A DNA stretch of 64,000 nucleotides. Source: Roseobacter denitrificans OCh 114. GTDB lineage: Bacteria; Pseudomonadota; Alphaproteobacteria; Rhodobacterales; Rhodobacteraceae. The position numbers and the translations under genes are program-made. Below the pieces are notes generated by a model, which was given only the letters and a program-made list of their open reading frames with translations, was not told where the DNA came from and ran no database searches. Position 1 is the first letter of the stretch. Every line of letters begins with the position of its first letter. Of the stretch, positions 32,688 through 40,598 are shown in pieces. The DNA is taken from positions 3,371,001-3,435,000 of the forward strand of contig NC_008209.1 in assembly GCF_000014045.1 (NCBI RefSeq). Direction: 5' to 3'.

Positions 32688-32717
32688 GAGCCTCTCTGTT
32701 GTAAAACAGGGAGGCTC
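32688..32717 (+). terminator. Stem-loop after clpA
   Basis: An 11-bp stem with one G-T pair (GAGCCTCTCTG / CAGGGAGGCTC) and an 8-nt loop lies 23 bp after the clpA stop. No T tract follows, so it may act as a 3'-end stabiliser or Rho-assisted end instead of a classic intrinsic terminator. Confidence 0.55.
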
Positions 32718-34387
32718 GATTGCATTGAAAACCGCGACTGAAGCAGAACAGCAGAGCTGGAGAAACGAACATCTGCCGGTTCTGAAACACCCTGCGTTAT
32801 TCCTCGCACTCCCAGGACTCTTGAAATAGTTCCGGCACGCGCGGCGTGTCCCGGTCGCGGTCTCCGGTGAGCGCATTGAGCATGTCATCAAGGGATCACG
32901 CAACGATCCTGCGCAGGTGCACGGCGAGTTTTAAGAAGGCCAACTCGATCGGGCGCCGGTCACGGGTATGTGGCAGCAAGAACCAAAGCCAACATCCGGC
33001 ACGTCGCTTTCGCAGCGGCGGCGTTCGCGTGTGGGGCGGGGTTTTCCGGGGCAACCGCAGGGTTCAGCTCCGGCGCGGGGGTGAAAACTGACCGACGGCA
33101 GTAGCGAATGCCGCAACCTTGATGATTCAAAGTGCGACCACGCCCACGGCGCTCAGGCCTGCGGCGCAAATCCGAGTTCCGTGGGGATCTGACTAAATTC
33201 CTGCAACACCAAGTATCACGTAATGCGTTGAAACCTTTGGTTTCGGGCAGCGTTACGTGATCGAGGTTCTTCGCATGACGCTTTAGGATCAAAAGGGGCA
33301 TCCATGAGCAAACCGTTCTCCCCGTTGTGCCCACCCCGGCTGGCCGGTCATGTTGCCTCATCCACTAGCTGGCCCGATATTGCGCAGTGATGCCCCAAGA
33401 CGCAAAAAAGACAACACGCTCTGATTGCTCGGAACCGGCGCGCGCGCTGCTCAATCCAGCCATCGCGCTGTTTCCCTGCCTTTGCGCGGTACCCTTGTCG
33501 CTCGGACCATTGGCACTCAACGAACAACCGCTAGGTCGCGACCCGTGCCTTTTTGGGCGTGATGCCCGGCCCGCTTAGAAACTGCCCAACCACGTCCGCA
33601 TGCGCCTGAACACCGGTCACACCTGCCAGCGCAGCGCTTCGCAACGGCATCCGCATTGTTTCCATGGGACACCACGTCGGACGCATTCGAAGTCGGCAGT
33701 GTTAAGGAGACAAAACACTGCAAGAGAGGCTGCAAATGCACCGGCAGGCCATGATGAAGCAACCTCTCGCGCTTCCCGCGCTGTCTCCGACGCGCCCAAT
33801 CAATCGCCGTCTCCCGAACTGTGGACTCCGAAGGATTCGCTTTGATTTCTAAACATGTAAGACGGTTGGATTCTCCGCTTTCGAGCGCTGCCATTTGAGC
33901 GACGTACTGCGACGCGTTCAAGACCTGCGCCGCCTTACATGCAAGGGCGACGTCACAACCGGCGAGTTTAGTTGCGCGGGACTCTGCGCGCCGGACAGCC
34001 ACCGTTAAATGGGGCGCGCTGGTAACTGGGGCCGTCTATGGACTGACCGAGAATTGGCGCGCTGCGCGAGCGGCAAGACGGTCACGCCGGTTGACCGCTT
34101 GATCATTTTCGGCCGCCGACGGATGTGGGTGCCCACCCATCGCCCCGCAGAAGAACCGGACGAAAAGGAGCCGATTGACCCGTTACAGCTTGCCGCGCTT
34201 GCGTCGGCCCGCGTCGCGTCGCGTGTCTCTGCCGGTGCAGTGCCAAGACTTTTGCCGCCTCCGGTTCCCAAGAGAGGCCATTTGCGCGACTGCCGCTAAA
34301 GGCCGAAAGCGGAGTTGGCGCAAAGCAATAGCTTGCACTCAGCTGAAAAAAGCTTTCAATTGCTTTGAGTTGAGAGGTTTCGTTGAA
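32718..34387. other. 1.7 kb stretch without a supportable gene
   Basis: Between clpA and the giant helicase gene I find only short frames on either strand with no recognised motif, irregular composition and no convincing start sites. The longest is 161 codons on the minus strand (33517-34002). A 96-codon plus-strand frame at 34009-34299 is also unsupported. No inverted terminal repeats, tRNA or CRISPR are seen. It looks like decayed DNA, possibly a remnant insertion, next to the accessory helicase. Confidence 0.55.
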
Positions 34388-37300
34388 ATGGGGTCGCACC
34401 ATCAGGCATTTTTGGCGCGCTGCTTGTCAATTGACATTGAAGTTGATCCCGGGTCGGCAATTGTATTTGGTCTTGCCGCGGTCCGCGTCGATGGTCCGGC
34501 GATACCCAAGCGCACAAAGGGTCTGCAAAAGCGGGATCTTGATGCCCTTCACCAGGCGCTTGAAAACGTCAGTCATCCACTCGGGCACAATATTCTCAGC
34601 CATGATCTACCCCATCTTGCGGCTCTGCGGCCCGACCTTCCGGTAACGGGCGCCATTGATACGCTATGGCTGAACCCGCTGGCCTTCCCGCGCAACCCTT
34701 ATCACCACCTGGTAAAACACTATCAGGATGGTCGGCTCGCCACGGGCCATATCAACGATCCCGAGCAGGATGCGCTGCTGGTATTCGACGTTCTGGACAA
34801 TCAGCTTGAGGCCTTCGGCGCTCTGCACAAGAGCAACCCGGATGCACTTGCCTGCTATCACTACCTGACGACCCGCGCGGAGGGCATGACGGGGTTTGAT
34901 GCGGTGTTTCGTTACATACGCGGACATGATTGCCCCTCTCAGACCGAGGCGCAAGACGCGCTGGTGCGGATGCTGGCAGGGCAGGTTTGTGGTGCCCGGC
35001 TCGCGCAAACGCTGGAGCGGCTTTCAAGCCCCAAAAACGGCTGGCCCATGGCCTATGCGCTGGCATGGATAACGGTCGCCGGTGGGGACTCCGTGATGCC
35101 GCCCTGGGTGCGGGCGCAGTTTCGCAAGGCGTCGCTGATCGTCAAACATTTGCGTGATACGTCTTGCGGCGATCCGAACTGTGCGTGGTGCGCAGAGCAA
35201 AACGATCCTTTGCGCGCCTTGCAAAAATGGTTTGGGTTCGAGGCATATCGCCCGCAACCGGTAGATCCGGAGGGGCGTCCACTGCAGGAACGGATCGTGG
35301 ATGAGGCTATGTCGGGCAAGAGCGTGCTGGGCATTTTGCCGACCGGCACCGGGAAATCTGTGTGCTACCAGGTGCCGGCGTTGTCGCGATTTGACAAAAC
35401 CGGCGCGCTGACCGTAGTGATTTCGCCGCTGGTTGCGCTGATGGCGGATCAGGTGCAGGGGATGGAGCGCGCAGGGTTAACCTGTGCGGTCACCATCAAC
35501 GGCATGTTGTCTATGCCCGAACGTCAGGACGCGCTCGACAAGGTCCGGCTGGGCGAGGCCGGCATTCTGATCATCTCACCAGAGCAATTGCGCAGCACGG
35601 CCGTGCGCTCTGTGCTGGCGCAGCGCGAAGTCGGCCTCTGGGCGATCGACGAGGCACATTGCCTGTCGAAATGGGGGCACGATTTCCGGCCCGACTATCG
35701 TTATCTTGGCCGCTTCATCCGCGAGTTTTCAGGCGATCAACCCCCTGCTCCGATCATCTGCCTGACCGCGACGGCCAAGCCGGAAGTGGTGGCCGAAATT
35801 GTCGAGCATTTCCGCGCCCGTCTGGATGTGCCGCTGACGGTGCTGGACGGCGGAAGTACCCGGCAAAACCTGACATTCGACGTCCGGCCAACAACCAAGA
35901 CCACAAAACTGGCGGATGTGCTGTCGGTCATTGAACAGAGCTTGCCCAGCGAGGGCCGTTCCGGCGCAGTGGTTTACTGCGCCTCACGTAAGTCTACGGA
36001 GCGCGTTGCGGAGTTTCTCAAGGCCCAAGGTCTTGACGCTGCCCATTTTCACGCAGGGCTCAGCCCCGATGACAAACAGACCGTTCAGGAACGGTTCCGC
36101 ATCGGCGATCTGCGGGTGATTGCCGCGACCAACGCCTTTGGCATGGGCATTGACAAGCCTGACATCCGCCTCGTGGTCCATGCGGATATTCCCGGCTCTC
36201 TGGAAAACTACCTGCAAGAGGCAGGGCGTGCAGGGCGCGACAGACTGCATGCAAATTGCGTTCTGCTCTATGCCACAGATGACGTGGAACGGCAGTTTGG
36301 CTTGACCTCCAGCGCGCGCCTTGCCCGGCACGAGATTGGCGCGATCCTCAAAGCGCTGCGGCGGATCGATGACAAGACGCAGAAATCCGGCGCCGTTGTC
36401 GCCACAGCGGGTGAAATTGTTCGCCACGAAAAGGATCAGGACTTCGAACGTGACAGTGCGACCGATGACACGCGGGTCAAGACAGCGGTGTCCTGGCTGG
36501 AAGAGGCGCAGCTGCTCTCGCGCGAGGAAAACCGCGTTCGGATATTCCCGTCGTCTTTGACTGTGCGTTCGCTGGCCGAGGCCAAGACCAAACTTGCGGG
36601 CGCCAAGATCACCATGGCGCACCGCAATGCGCTGCTGGCAATCGTGCGGCATTTGATACAGGCGGCTGCGGATGAAGGCGTGTCGACCGATTCTCTTTGC
36701 GGCGTGGCCGGGTTGACACCGGGAGCGCTGACCAAGGCACTGGTCACTCTGGAAACCTTGGGCATCGCACGCAACGACATGGCTCTGACGGCGTTTGTGC
36801 ACGTCGGCGTCGCGGACGCTTCGATCGCGCGGTTGGGGAAGATCACCGGTCTGGAGCGCGATCTGATCGCTCAGATGCAAGAACTTGCCCCTGATGCGGA
36901 TGCGCAGACCCCACAGCCGCTGAACCTGCCGGAGGCCTGCACAGCCCTCAGGTCACAGGGCCATCACGATGTGCGTCCCGATCAAATTGACAAGCTTTTG
37001 CGCGGCATGGCGCGCGACGGGCGCGATCTGGATGGCGGGACGGGCAACCTGCGCCTGCGCAAGGCGAGCCGCAAGACCCTGATGGTCACTCTCCTGCGCC
37101 CATGGCGTAGCATTGCCCGCACAGCAGAAGTGAGGCATGTGGCTGCCTCCCTGCTGCTATCGCATTTGATCGAAAAGCTGGCGAAAGGCACGCGGGGCAA
37201 GGATTTGCAGGTTGAGACGACCTATGGCGACTTGCTGGCCGCGGTGGCTCAGGACGCGTTTCTCAAGACGTCAGGTGTTGCGGATATGACCCGCCTGATG

Positions 37301-39487
37301 GAACGTGCGTTATTGTGGTTGCATGAACAGGGTGTCCTGAACCTTGGGAAGGGCCTGACCGTCTTTCGCCAGGCCATGACCGTTCATCTCAACCCAAAGG
37401 GCGGACAATTTACGCAGGTCCATTTCACTCCGCTGGAAGAGCATTATGCCGAACAGACCCTGCAAACCCATGTGATGGCGCATTACGCCGAAACCGGGCT
37501 GGTCGCGATGCCCGATGCGATGCGTTTGTCGGAGGACTACTTCCTGCTCACCCAGGACCAGTTCATGAAACGCTGGATGCCTGGCAAAGCGCGAGAGTTG
37601 CGCAGGCAGACCACCAGCGCCTCGTGGAAAAAGATCGTCGAAGACCTTGGCAATAAGACCCAAGAGAGCATCGTCGCCGATGACCGGGCCAGCACCAATG
37701 TGCTGGTTCTTGCGGGTCCCGGTTCTGGCAAGACGCGGGTCCTGGTGCACCGGGTCGCATATCTTTTGCGCATCAAGCGCGAGGATCCACGCGGCATCCT
37801 TGTGCTGGCCTATAATCGCCATGCGGCATCCGAGATCCGGACGCGTCTGGCCGCGCTGGTGGGCGAAGATGCGCGCGGCGTGACGATTTGCACCTGCCAT
37901 GCGCTGGCGATGCGCCTTGTGGGTGCGAGCTTTTCCGGCTTCGATGCGCAAAACGCCGATTTCGACCGCATCGTGACAGATGCGGCGGGGCTTCTGAACG
38001 GTGATGGGCTCTCGAAATCCGAGGCGGAAGCGCAGCGCGACAGTCTGCTGGATGGCTATCGCTGGATTCTGGTCGACGAGTATCAGGACATCGGACCCGA
38101 GGAATACGCCTTGATCTCTGCAGTGGCGGGTCGATCTCTGGAGGATGCCGATCTGAAGCTGAGCCTGTTTGCCGTGGGCGATGATGACCAGAACATCTAT
38201 GCATTCACGGGCGCGTCCGTGGATTTCATTCGCCAGTTTGAGGCGGACTATCACGCCAGACCGTCCTTTCTGATCGAAAATTACCGCTCGACGGCACACA
38301 TCATCGCCGCTTCCAATTCGGTGATCGAACCGGCCCCGGGCCGCATGAAGGCAGAGCAGGCCATCCGCATCAACGCAGCGCGCAGCGTCGGAAATCCGGG
38401 AGGCCGCATGGCCGACGCCGACCCAGTCGCGCAGGGCCGCGTGCAACTCCTAGATGTCCCACCCGGCCCAAAGCCACAGGCCATTGCGGCGATTGATGAA
38501 CTCTTGCGTCTCTGCGCGCTGGATCCGCAATGGGACTGGCGCAAAGCGGCCGTGATCTCGCGCGATTGGAAGAGTCTCGATGCCGTGCGTAGCTATGCCG
38601 AGGCCAAAGGAATCTCCGTCGACATGGCGAATGAGGACCTGCCAACGATCTGGCGCCTGCGCGAGACGCAAGCATTCGTGGCGGCCCTGCGCGCCAAAGG
38701 GAGTGAATTGCTTGGCCTGAATGACATACTTGCGGCCCTCAATGCGCTGCAAGCCAGCAAGTGGACCGAACTGCTCGCTGAAGGCATCGCTGACCTCGCG
38801 CGCGAATTGCAAGACAAGACCATGCCCGCACCGGATGTGATCGAATGGATCGCCGAATGGGCGCGCGACACCCGCGGCGCACAACGCGGGCTGCTGCTTA
38901 CGACCGCGCACCGGGCCAAGGGGCTTGAGTTCGACCATGTGGTAATCCTGAATGGCGGCTGGGACCGAGCCTCCCAAAACGAGGATGCCGCCGCGCCACG
39001 GCGCTTGTTCTATGTCGCCATGACCCGCGCCCGGCACAGCCTCGCGGTGATGACCAGCGGCACCCATGCTTTGCTGACCAGCAAAGGTGACGCGACCCTG
39101 CGCCGAGCCCTGACGCCCCGAGATTCGGAAAGCCACGGCCCTGAAAAGGTTTTTCAACTGCCCTCACTCAAATCAGTCGATCTGTCCTATGCTGGTCGCA
39201 AAGGATCAGATGACCCCGTCCATGCAGCGATCCGCGACGCGCAAACCGGGGACGACATTACACTGGAGTACCGCGCGTCTCGCTGGGTCATTCTTGATAA
39301 AAACAGCCGCGCGCTCGCCCGCATGGCGAAAAACTGGAAACCTCCTGAGGGCAGCTCTTTTCTCTCGGGCACGCTGGGCGCGATTGTGATATGGCGCAAA
39401 ACGGATAGCCAAGAAGAATTTCAACGACATATCAAGCAGGATGAATGGGAAACGGTCTTGCCCGAGTTGGTTTTCGTGGCACCATAA
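34388..39487 (+). CDS. Triple fusion: DEDD exonuclease-like domain, RecQ helicase, UvrD-type helicase
   Basis: One uninterrupted 1699-residue protein. Residues 1-145 look like a DEDD 3'-5' exonuclease: Asp16/Glu18 in SIDIEVD, GHN at 66-68 with Asp73, and HINDPEQD with Asp128. Residues 181-285 are a linker with a possible metal site (Cys260, Cys265, Cys268). Residues about 295-640 are a RecQ SF2 helicase with Walker A PTGTGKS (318-324), DEAH 421-424 and QEAGRAGRD, but without an obvious four-Cys RecQ zinc domain. A winged-helix-like middle follows. Residues about 1090-1600 are a UvrD SF1 helicase with AGPGSGKT (1109-1116), DEYQD (1230-1234), DDDQNIYAF and FYVAMTRAR. The ATG at 34388 is chosen as the first in good context; the frame upstream to 34175 does not look coded. 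A DNA repair or defence role is plausible but unproven. Confidence 0.9.
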   Translation: MGSHHQAFLARCLSIDIEVDPGSAIVFGLAAVRVDGPAIPKRTKGLQKRDLDALHQALENVSHPLGHNILSHDLPHLAALRPDLPVTGAIDTLWLNPLAFPRNPYHHLVKHYQDGRLATGHINDPEQDALLVFDVLDNQLEAFGALHKSNPDALACYHYLTTRAEGMTGFDAVFRYIRGHDCPSQTEAQDALVRMLAGQVCGARLAQTLERLSSPKNGWPMAYALAWITVAGGDSVMPPWVRAQFRKASLIVKHLRDTSCGDPNCAWCAEQNDPLRALQKWFGFEAYRPQPVDPEGRPLQERIVDEAMSGKSVLGILPTGTGKSVCYQVPALSRFDKTGALTVVISPLVALMADQVQGMERAGLTCAVTINGMLSMPERQDALDKVRLGEAGILIISPEQLRSTAVRSVLAQREVGLWAIDEAHCLSKWGHDFRPDYRYLGRFIREFSGDQPPAPIICLTATAKPEVVAEIVEHFRARLDVPLTVLDGGSTRQNLTFDVRPTTKTTKLADVLSVIEQSLPSEGRSGAVVYCASRKSTERVAEFLKAQGLDAAHFHAGLSPDDKQTVQERFRIGDLRVIAATNAFGMGIDKPDIRLVVHADIPGSLENYLQEAGRAGRDRLHANCVLLYATDDVERQFGLTSSARLARHEIGAILKALRRIDDKTQKSGAVVATAGEIVRHEKDQDFERDSATDDTRVKTAVSWLEEAQLLSREENRVRIFPSSLTVRSLAEAKTKLAGAKITMAHRNALLAIVRHLIQAAADEGVSTDSLCGVAGLTPGALTKALVTLETLGIARNDMALTAFVHVGVADASIARLGKITGLERDLIAQMQELAPDADAQTPQPLNLPEACTALRSQGHHDVRPDQIDKLLRGMARDGRDLDGGTGNLRLRKASRKTLMVTLLRPWRSIARTAEVRHVAASLLLSHLIEKLAKGTRGKDLQVETTYGDLLAAVAQDAFLKTSGVADMTRLMERALLWLHEQGVLNLGKGLTVFRQAMTVHLNPKGGQFTQVHFTPLEEHYAEQTLQTHVMAHYAETGLVAMPDAMRLSEDYFLLTQDQFMKRWMPGKARELRRQTTSASWKKIVEDLGNKTQESIVADDRASTNVLVLAGPGSGKTRVLVHRVAYLLRIKREDPRGILVLAYNRHAASEIRTRLAALVGEDARGVTICTCHALAMRLVGASFSGFDAQNADFDRIVTDAAGLLNGDGLSKSEAEAQRDSLLDGYRWILVDEYQDIGPEEYALISAVAGRSLEDADLKLSLFAVGDDDQNIYAFTGASVDFIRQFEADYHARPSFLIENYRSTAHIIAASNSVIEPAPGRMKAEQAIRINAARSVGNPGGRMADADPVAQGRVQLLDVPPGPKPQAIAAIDELLRLCALDPQWDWRKAAVISRDWKSLDAVRSYAEAKGISVDMANEDLPTIWRLRETQAFVAALRAKGSELLGLNDILAALNALQASKWTELLAEGIADLARELQDKTMPAPDVIEWIAEWARDTRGAQRGLLLTTAHRAKGLEFDHVVILNGGWDRASQNEDAAAPRRLFYVAMTRARHSLAVMTSGTHALLTSKGDATLRRALTPRDSESHGPEKVFQLPSLKSVDLSYAGRKGSDDPVHAAIRDAQTGDDITLEYRASRWVILDKNSRALARMAKNWKPPEGSSFLSGTLGAIVIWRKTDSQEEFQRHIKQDEWETVLPELVFVAP

Positions 39488-39585
39488 CGTCATGCAACGC
39501 GCTCATAGAGGACGCTTGAGAGTTGTGGCTGCCAATCAGCATTGAGGCATGATCCCGTATCGGCGCTCGATTTTGACCTCCTTTG

Positions 39586-39603
39586 TGTCGGGTCGATCCG
39601 ACA
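39586..39603. promoter_or_regulatory. PpsR/CrtJ-like operator 1
   Basis: TGTC, 10 bases, GACA: an 18-bp almost perfect palindrome matching the PpsR/CrtJ consensus TGT-N12-ACA, including the preferred C and G next to the conserved triplets. It lies about 370 bp upstream of pucB. Confidence 0.6.
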
Positions 39604-39624
39604 CTGCATAGCCGTCATATAGCG

Positions 39625-39642
39625 TGTCTGACATCCAGCACA
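39625..39642. promoter_or_regulatory. PpsR/CrtJ-like operator 2
   Basis: TGT, 12 bases, ACA, beginning 21 bp after operator 1 ends, so centre-to-centre spacing is 39 bp. Only one half-site has the preferred flanking base (TGTC / CACA), so it is weaker than operators 1 and 3. Confidence 0.45.
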
Positions 39643-39842
39643 CACATGACTGCACGCCTATTAACCAGCCTGGGATTCGGGGGAGCCATGCCTTTACACA
39701 GCGCGCTTCAACTATGATTTCCAGAGCATTTCAGGGCGCAATGAGGACACCGTTGACAGAATAATCAGCGAAATCATGCGTTAAGAGACAAGTGCCGGGA
39801 TACATGCACAGCCAAAAGGTAAATAAAAAATGACACTTGTAA

Positions 39843-39860
39843 TGTCAACTTTTTCTGACA
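39843..39860. promoter_or_regulatory. PpsR/CrtJ-like operator 3, promoter-proximal
   Basis: TGTC, AACTTTTTCT, GACA: a full match to the TGT-N12-ACA consensus, 113 bp before the pucB start. Its AT-rich centre and its position suggest overlap with the puc promoter, where a redox- or light-responsive repressor would act. Confidence 0.65.
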
Positions 39861-39973
39861 CAATGGAGGGACGGTCCGAGTGTGCGCGTCGCGACCAATG
39901 AGCTGCATGGCAGTACCCCGTTCCTTTCGGAAACTGCGATGTACTTGGTTAGAAGCTGAATTGGAGAACCATT

Positions 39974-40129
39974 ATGTCCGACGACCCAGACAAAGTTTGG
40001 CCGACCGGTCTTACACTACTCGAAGCCGAAGAAGTTCACAGCTACCTGATTGATGGTACCCGTGTCTTTGGTGCAATCGCACTCGTTGCCCACATGCTTG
40101 TCGCTGCGTCGACGCCGTGGCTCGGATAA
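39974..40129 (+). CDS. pucB: Light-harvesting 2 beta subunit
   Basis: A 51-residue LH2 beta polypeptide that spans the intracytoplasmic membrane once and binds bacteriochlorophyll. The pattern [14 protein letters not shown] and the membrane helix [22 protein letters not shown] closely follows Rhodobacter PucB. His40 (in the AxxxH motif, with Ala36) is the expected ligand of the ring bacteriochlorophyll and His22 lies at the membrane edge. It is followed after 12 bp by pucA. Confidence 0.97.
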   Translation: MSDDPDKVWPTGLTLLEAEEVHSYLIDGTRVFGAIALVAHMLVAASTPWLG

Positions 40130-40141
40130 GGGGGAAAACAC

Positions 40142-40498
40142 ATGAACAATGCAAAAATGTGGCTTGTCGTTTCCCCATCTGTCGGCGTTCCGGTCTTTCT
40201 GGGCGCAGTCGCTGTAGGCTCATTCGCGGTACATGTTGCCGTGCTGAGCAACACCTCATGGGTCTCCGACTTCCTGTCGGGCAATGAGCTGGGAAGCGGC
40301 GATGCGCAAGAAGCGGCCGCAAGGATCCTGGAGAACGCGGATAATGACGTGGCAAACGCCTCTTACGTAGTTCCCTCCGCAGATGGCAGCCAGCAGGTGC
40401 TAGTGGTGATGCCGGATGGCACAACGGCGATGGCGACGTTGCAATCCCCGTCCTACGTTCAGGCCAGCGTTACGCAGCCTGTAACCATAGAGCAATAA
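40142..40498 (+). CDS. pucA: Light-harvesting 2 alpha subunit with C-terminal extension
   Basis: LH2 alpha polypeptide of 118 residues; typical PucA is 50-60. Residues 1-52 align without gaps to Rhodobacter sphaeroides PucA: MWLVVSPSVGVPVFL, then His31, the ring bacteriochlorophyll ligand, then SNTSW40. At positions 44-45, where the sphaeroides protein has Tyr-Tyr that hydrogen-bond the pigment acetyl groups, this protein has Phe-Leu. After residue 53 a polar, Ala/Val/Ser-rich tail of about 65 residues follows, predicted to lie on the periplasmic side. Extended alpha tails are known in R. sphaeroides puc2A. Confidence 0.95.
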   Translation: MNNAKMWLVVSPSVGVPVFLGAVAVGSFAVHVAVLSNTSWVSDFLSGNELGSGDAQEAAARILENADNDVANASYVVPSADGSQQVLVVMPDGTTAMATLQSPSYVQASVTQPVTIEQ

Positions 40499-40506
40499 CG
40501 CGCGGT

Positions 40507-40527
40507 CCCTCGCCCTTGTGGCGGGGG
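40507..40527 (+). promoter_or_regulatory. Intercistronic stem-loop between pucA and pucC
   Basis: An 8-bp GC stem (CCCTCGCC / GGCGGGGG, one T-G pair) with a CTTGT loop starts 9 bp after the pucA stop and is not followed by T residues. In Rhodobacter, structures at this place protect the pucBA message and lower pucC expression by attenuation, and the same role is inferred here. Confidence 0.6.
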
Positions 40528-40598
40528 GCTTGCGACACCCATACCTGCGGGGTCACTGCACCAGCAGGTCCAATTTGAATAAGAATGGCGGGAGGATA

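Larger units (their letters stand above)
39488..39973. other. Upstream regulatory region of the puc operon
   Basis: A 486-bp non-coding stretch before pucB. It contains three TGT-N12-ACA palindromes and an AT-rich segment (39815-39860) that probably includes the promoter. I see no small gene in it. Confidence 0.7.

Noticed and set aside
33517..34299. Possible genes of 161 codons (minus) and 96 codons (plus)
   Set aside because: No recognised family, no good ribosome-binding site, irregular composition; kept only as part of the gene-free stretch.
32718..34387. Insertion sequence or integrase remnant
   Set aside because: I could find no transposase motif, terminal inverted repeats or target duplication; only the lack of genes suggests it.
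34175..34387. Earlier start of the helicase fusion at 34175
   Set aside because: The extra 71 residues are Arg/Cys-rich and not domain-like, and the ATG at 34388 directly precedes the first exonuclease motif.
37310..38446. 378-codon minus-strand frame
   Set aside because: It runs antisense to the UvrD part of the helicase fusion, whose motifs are intact; no independent support.
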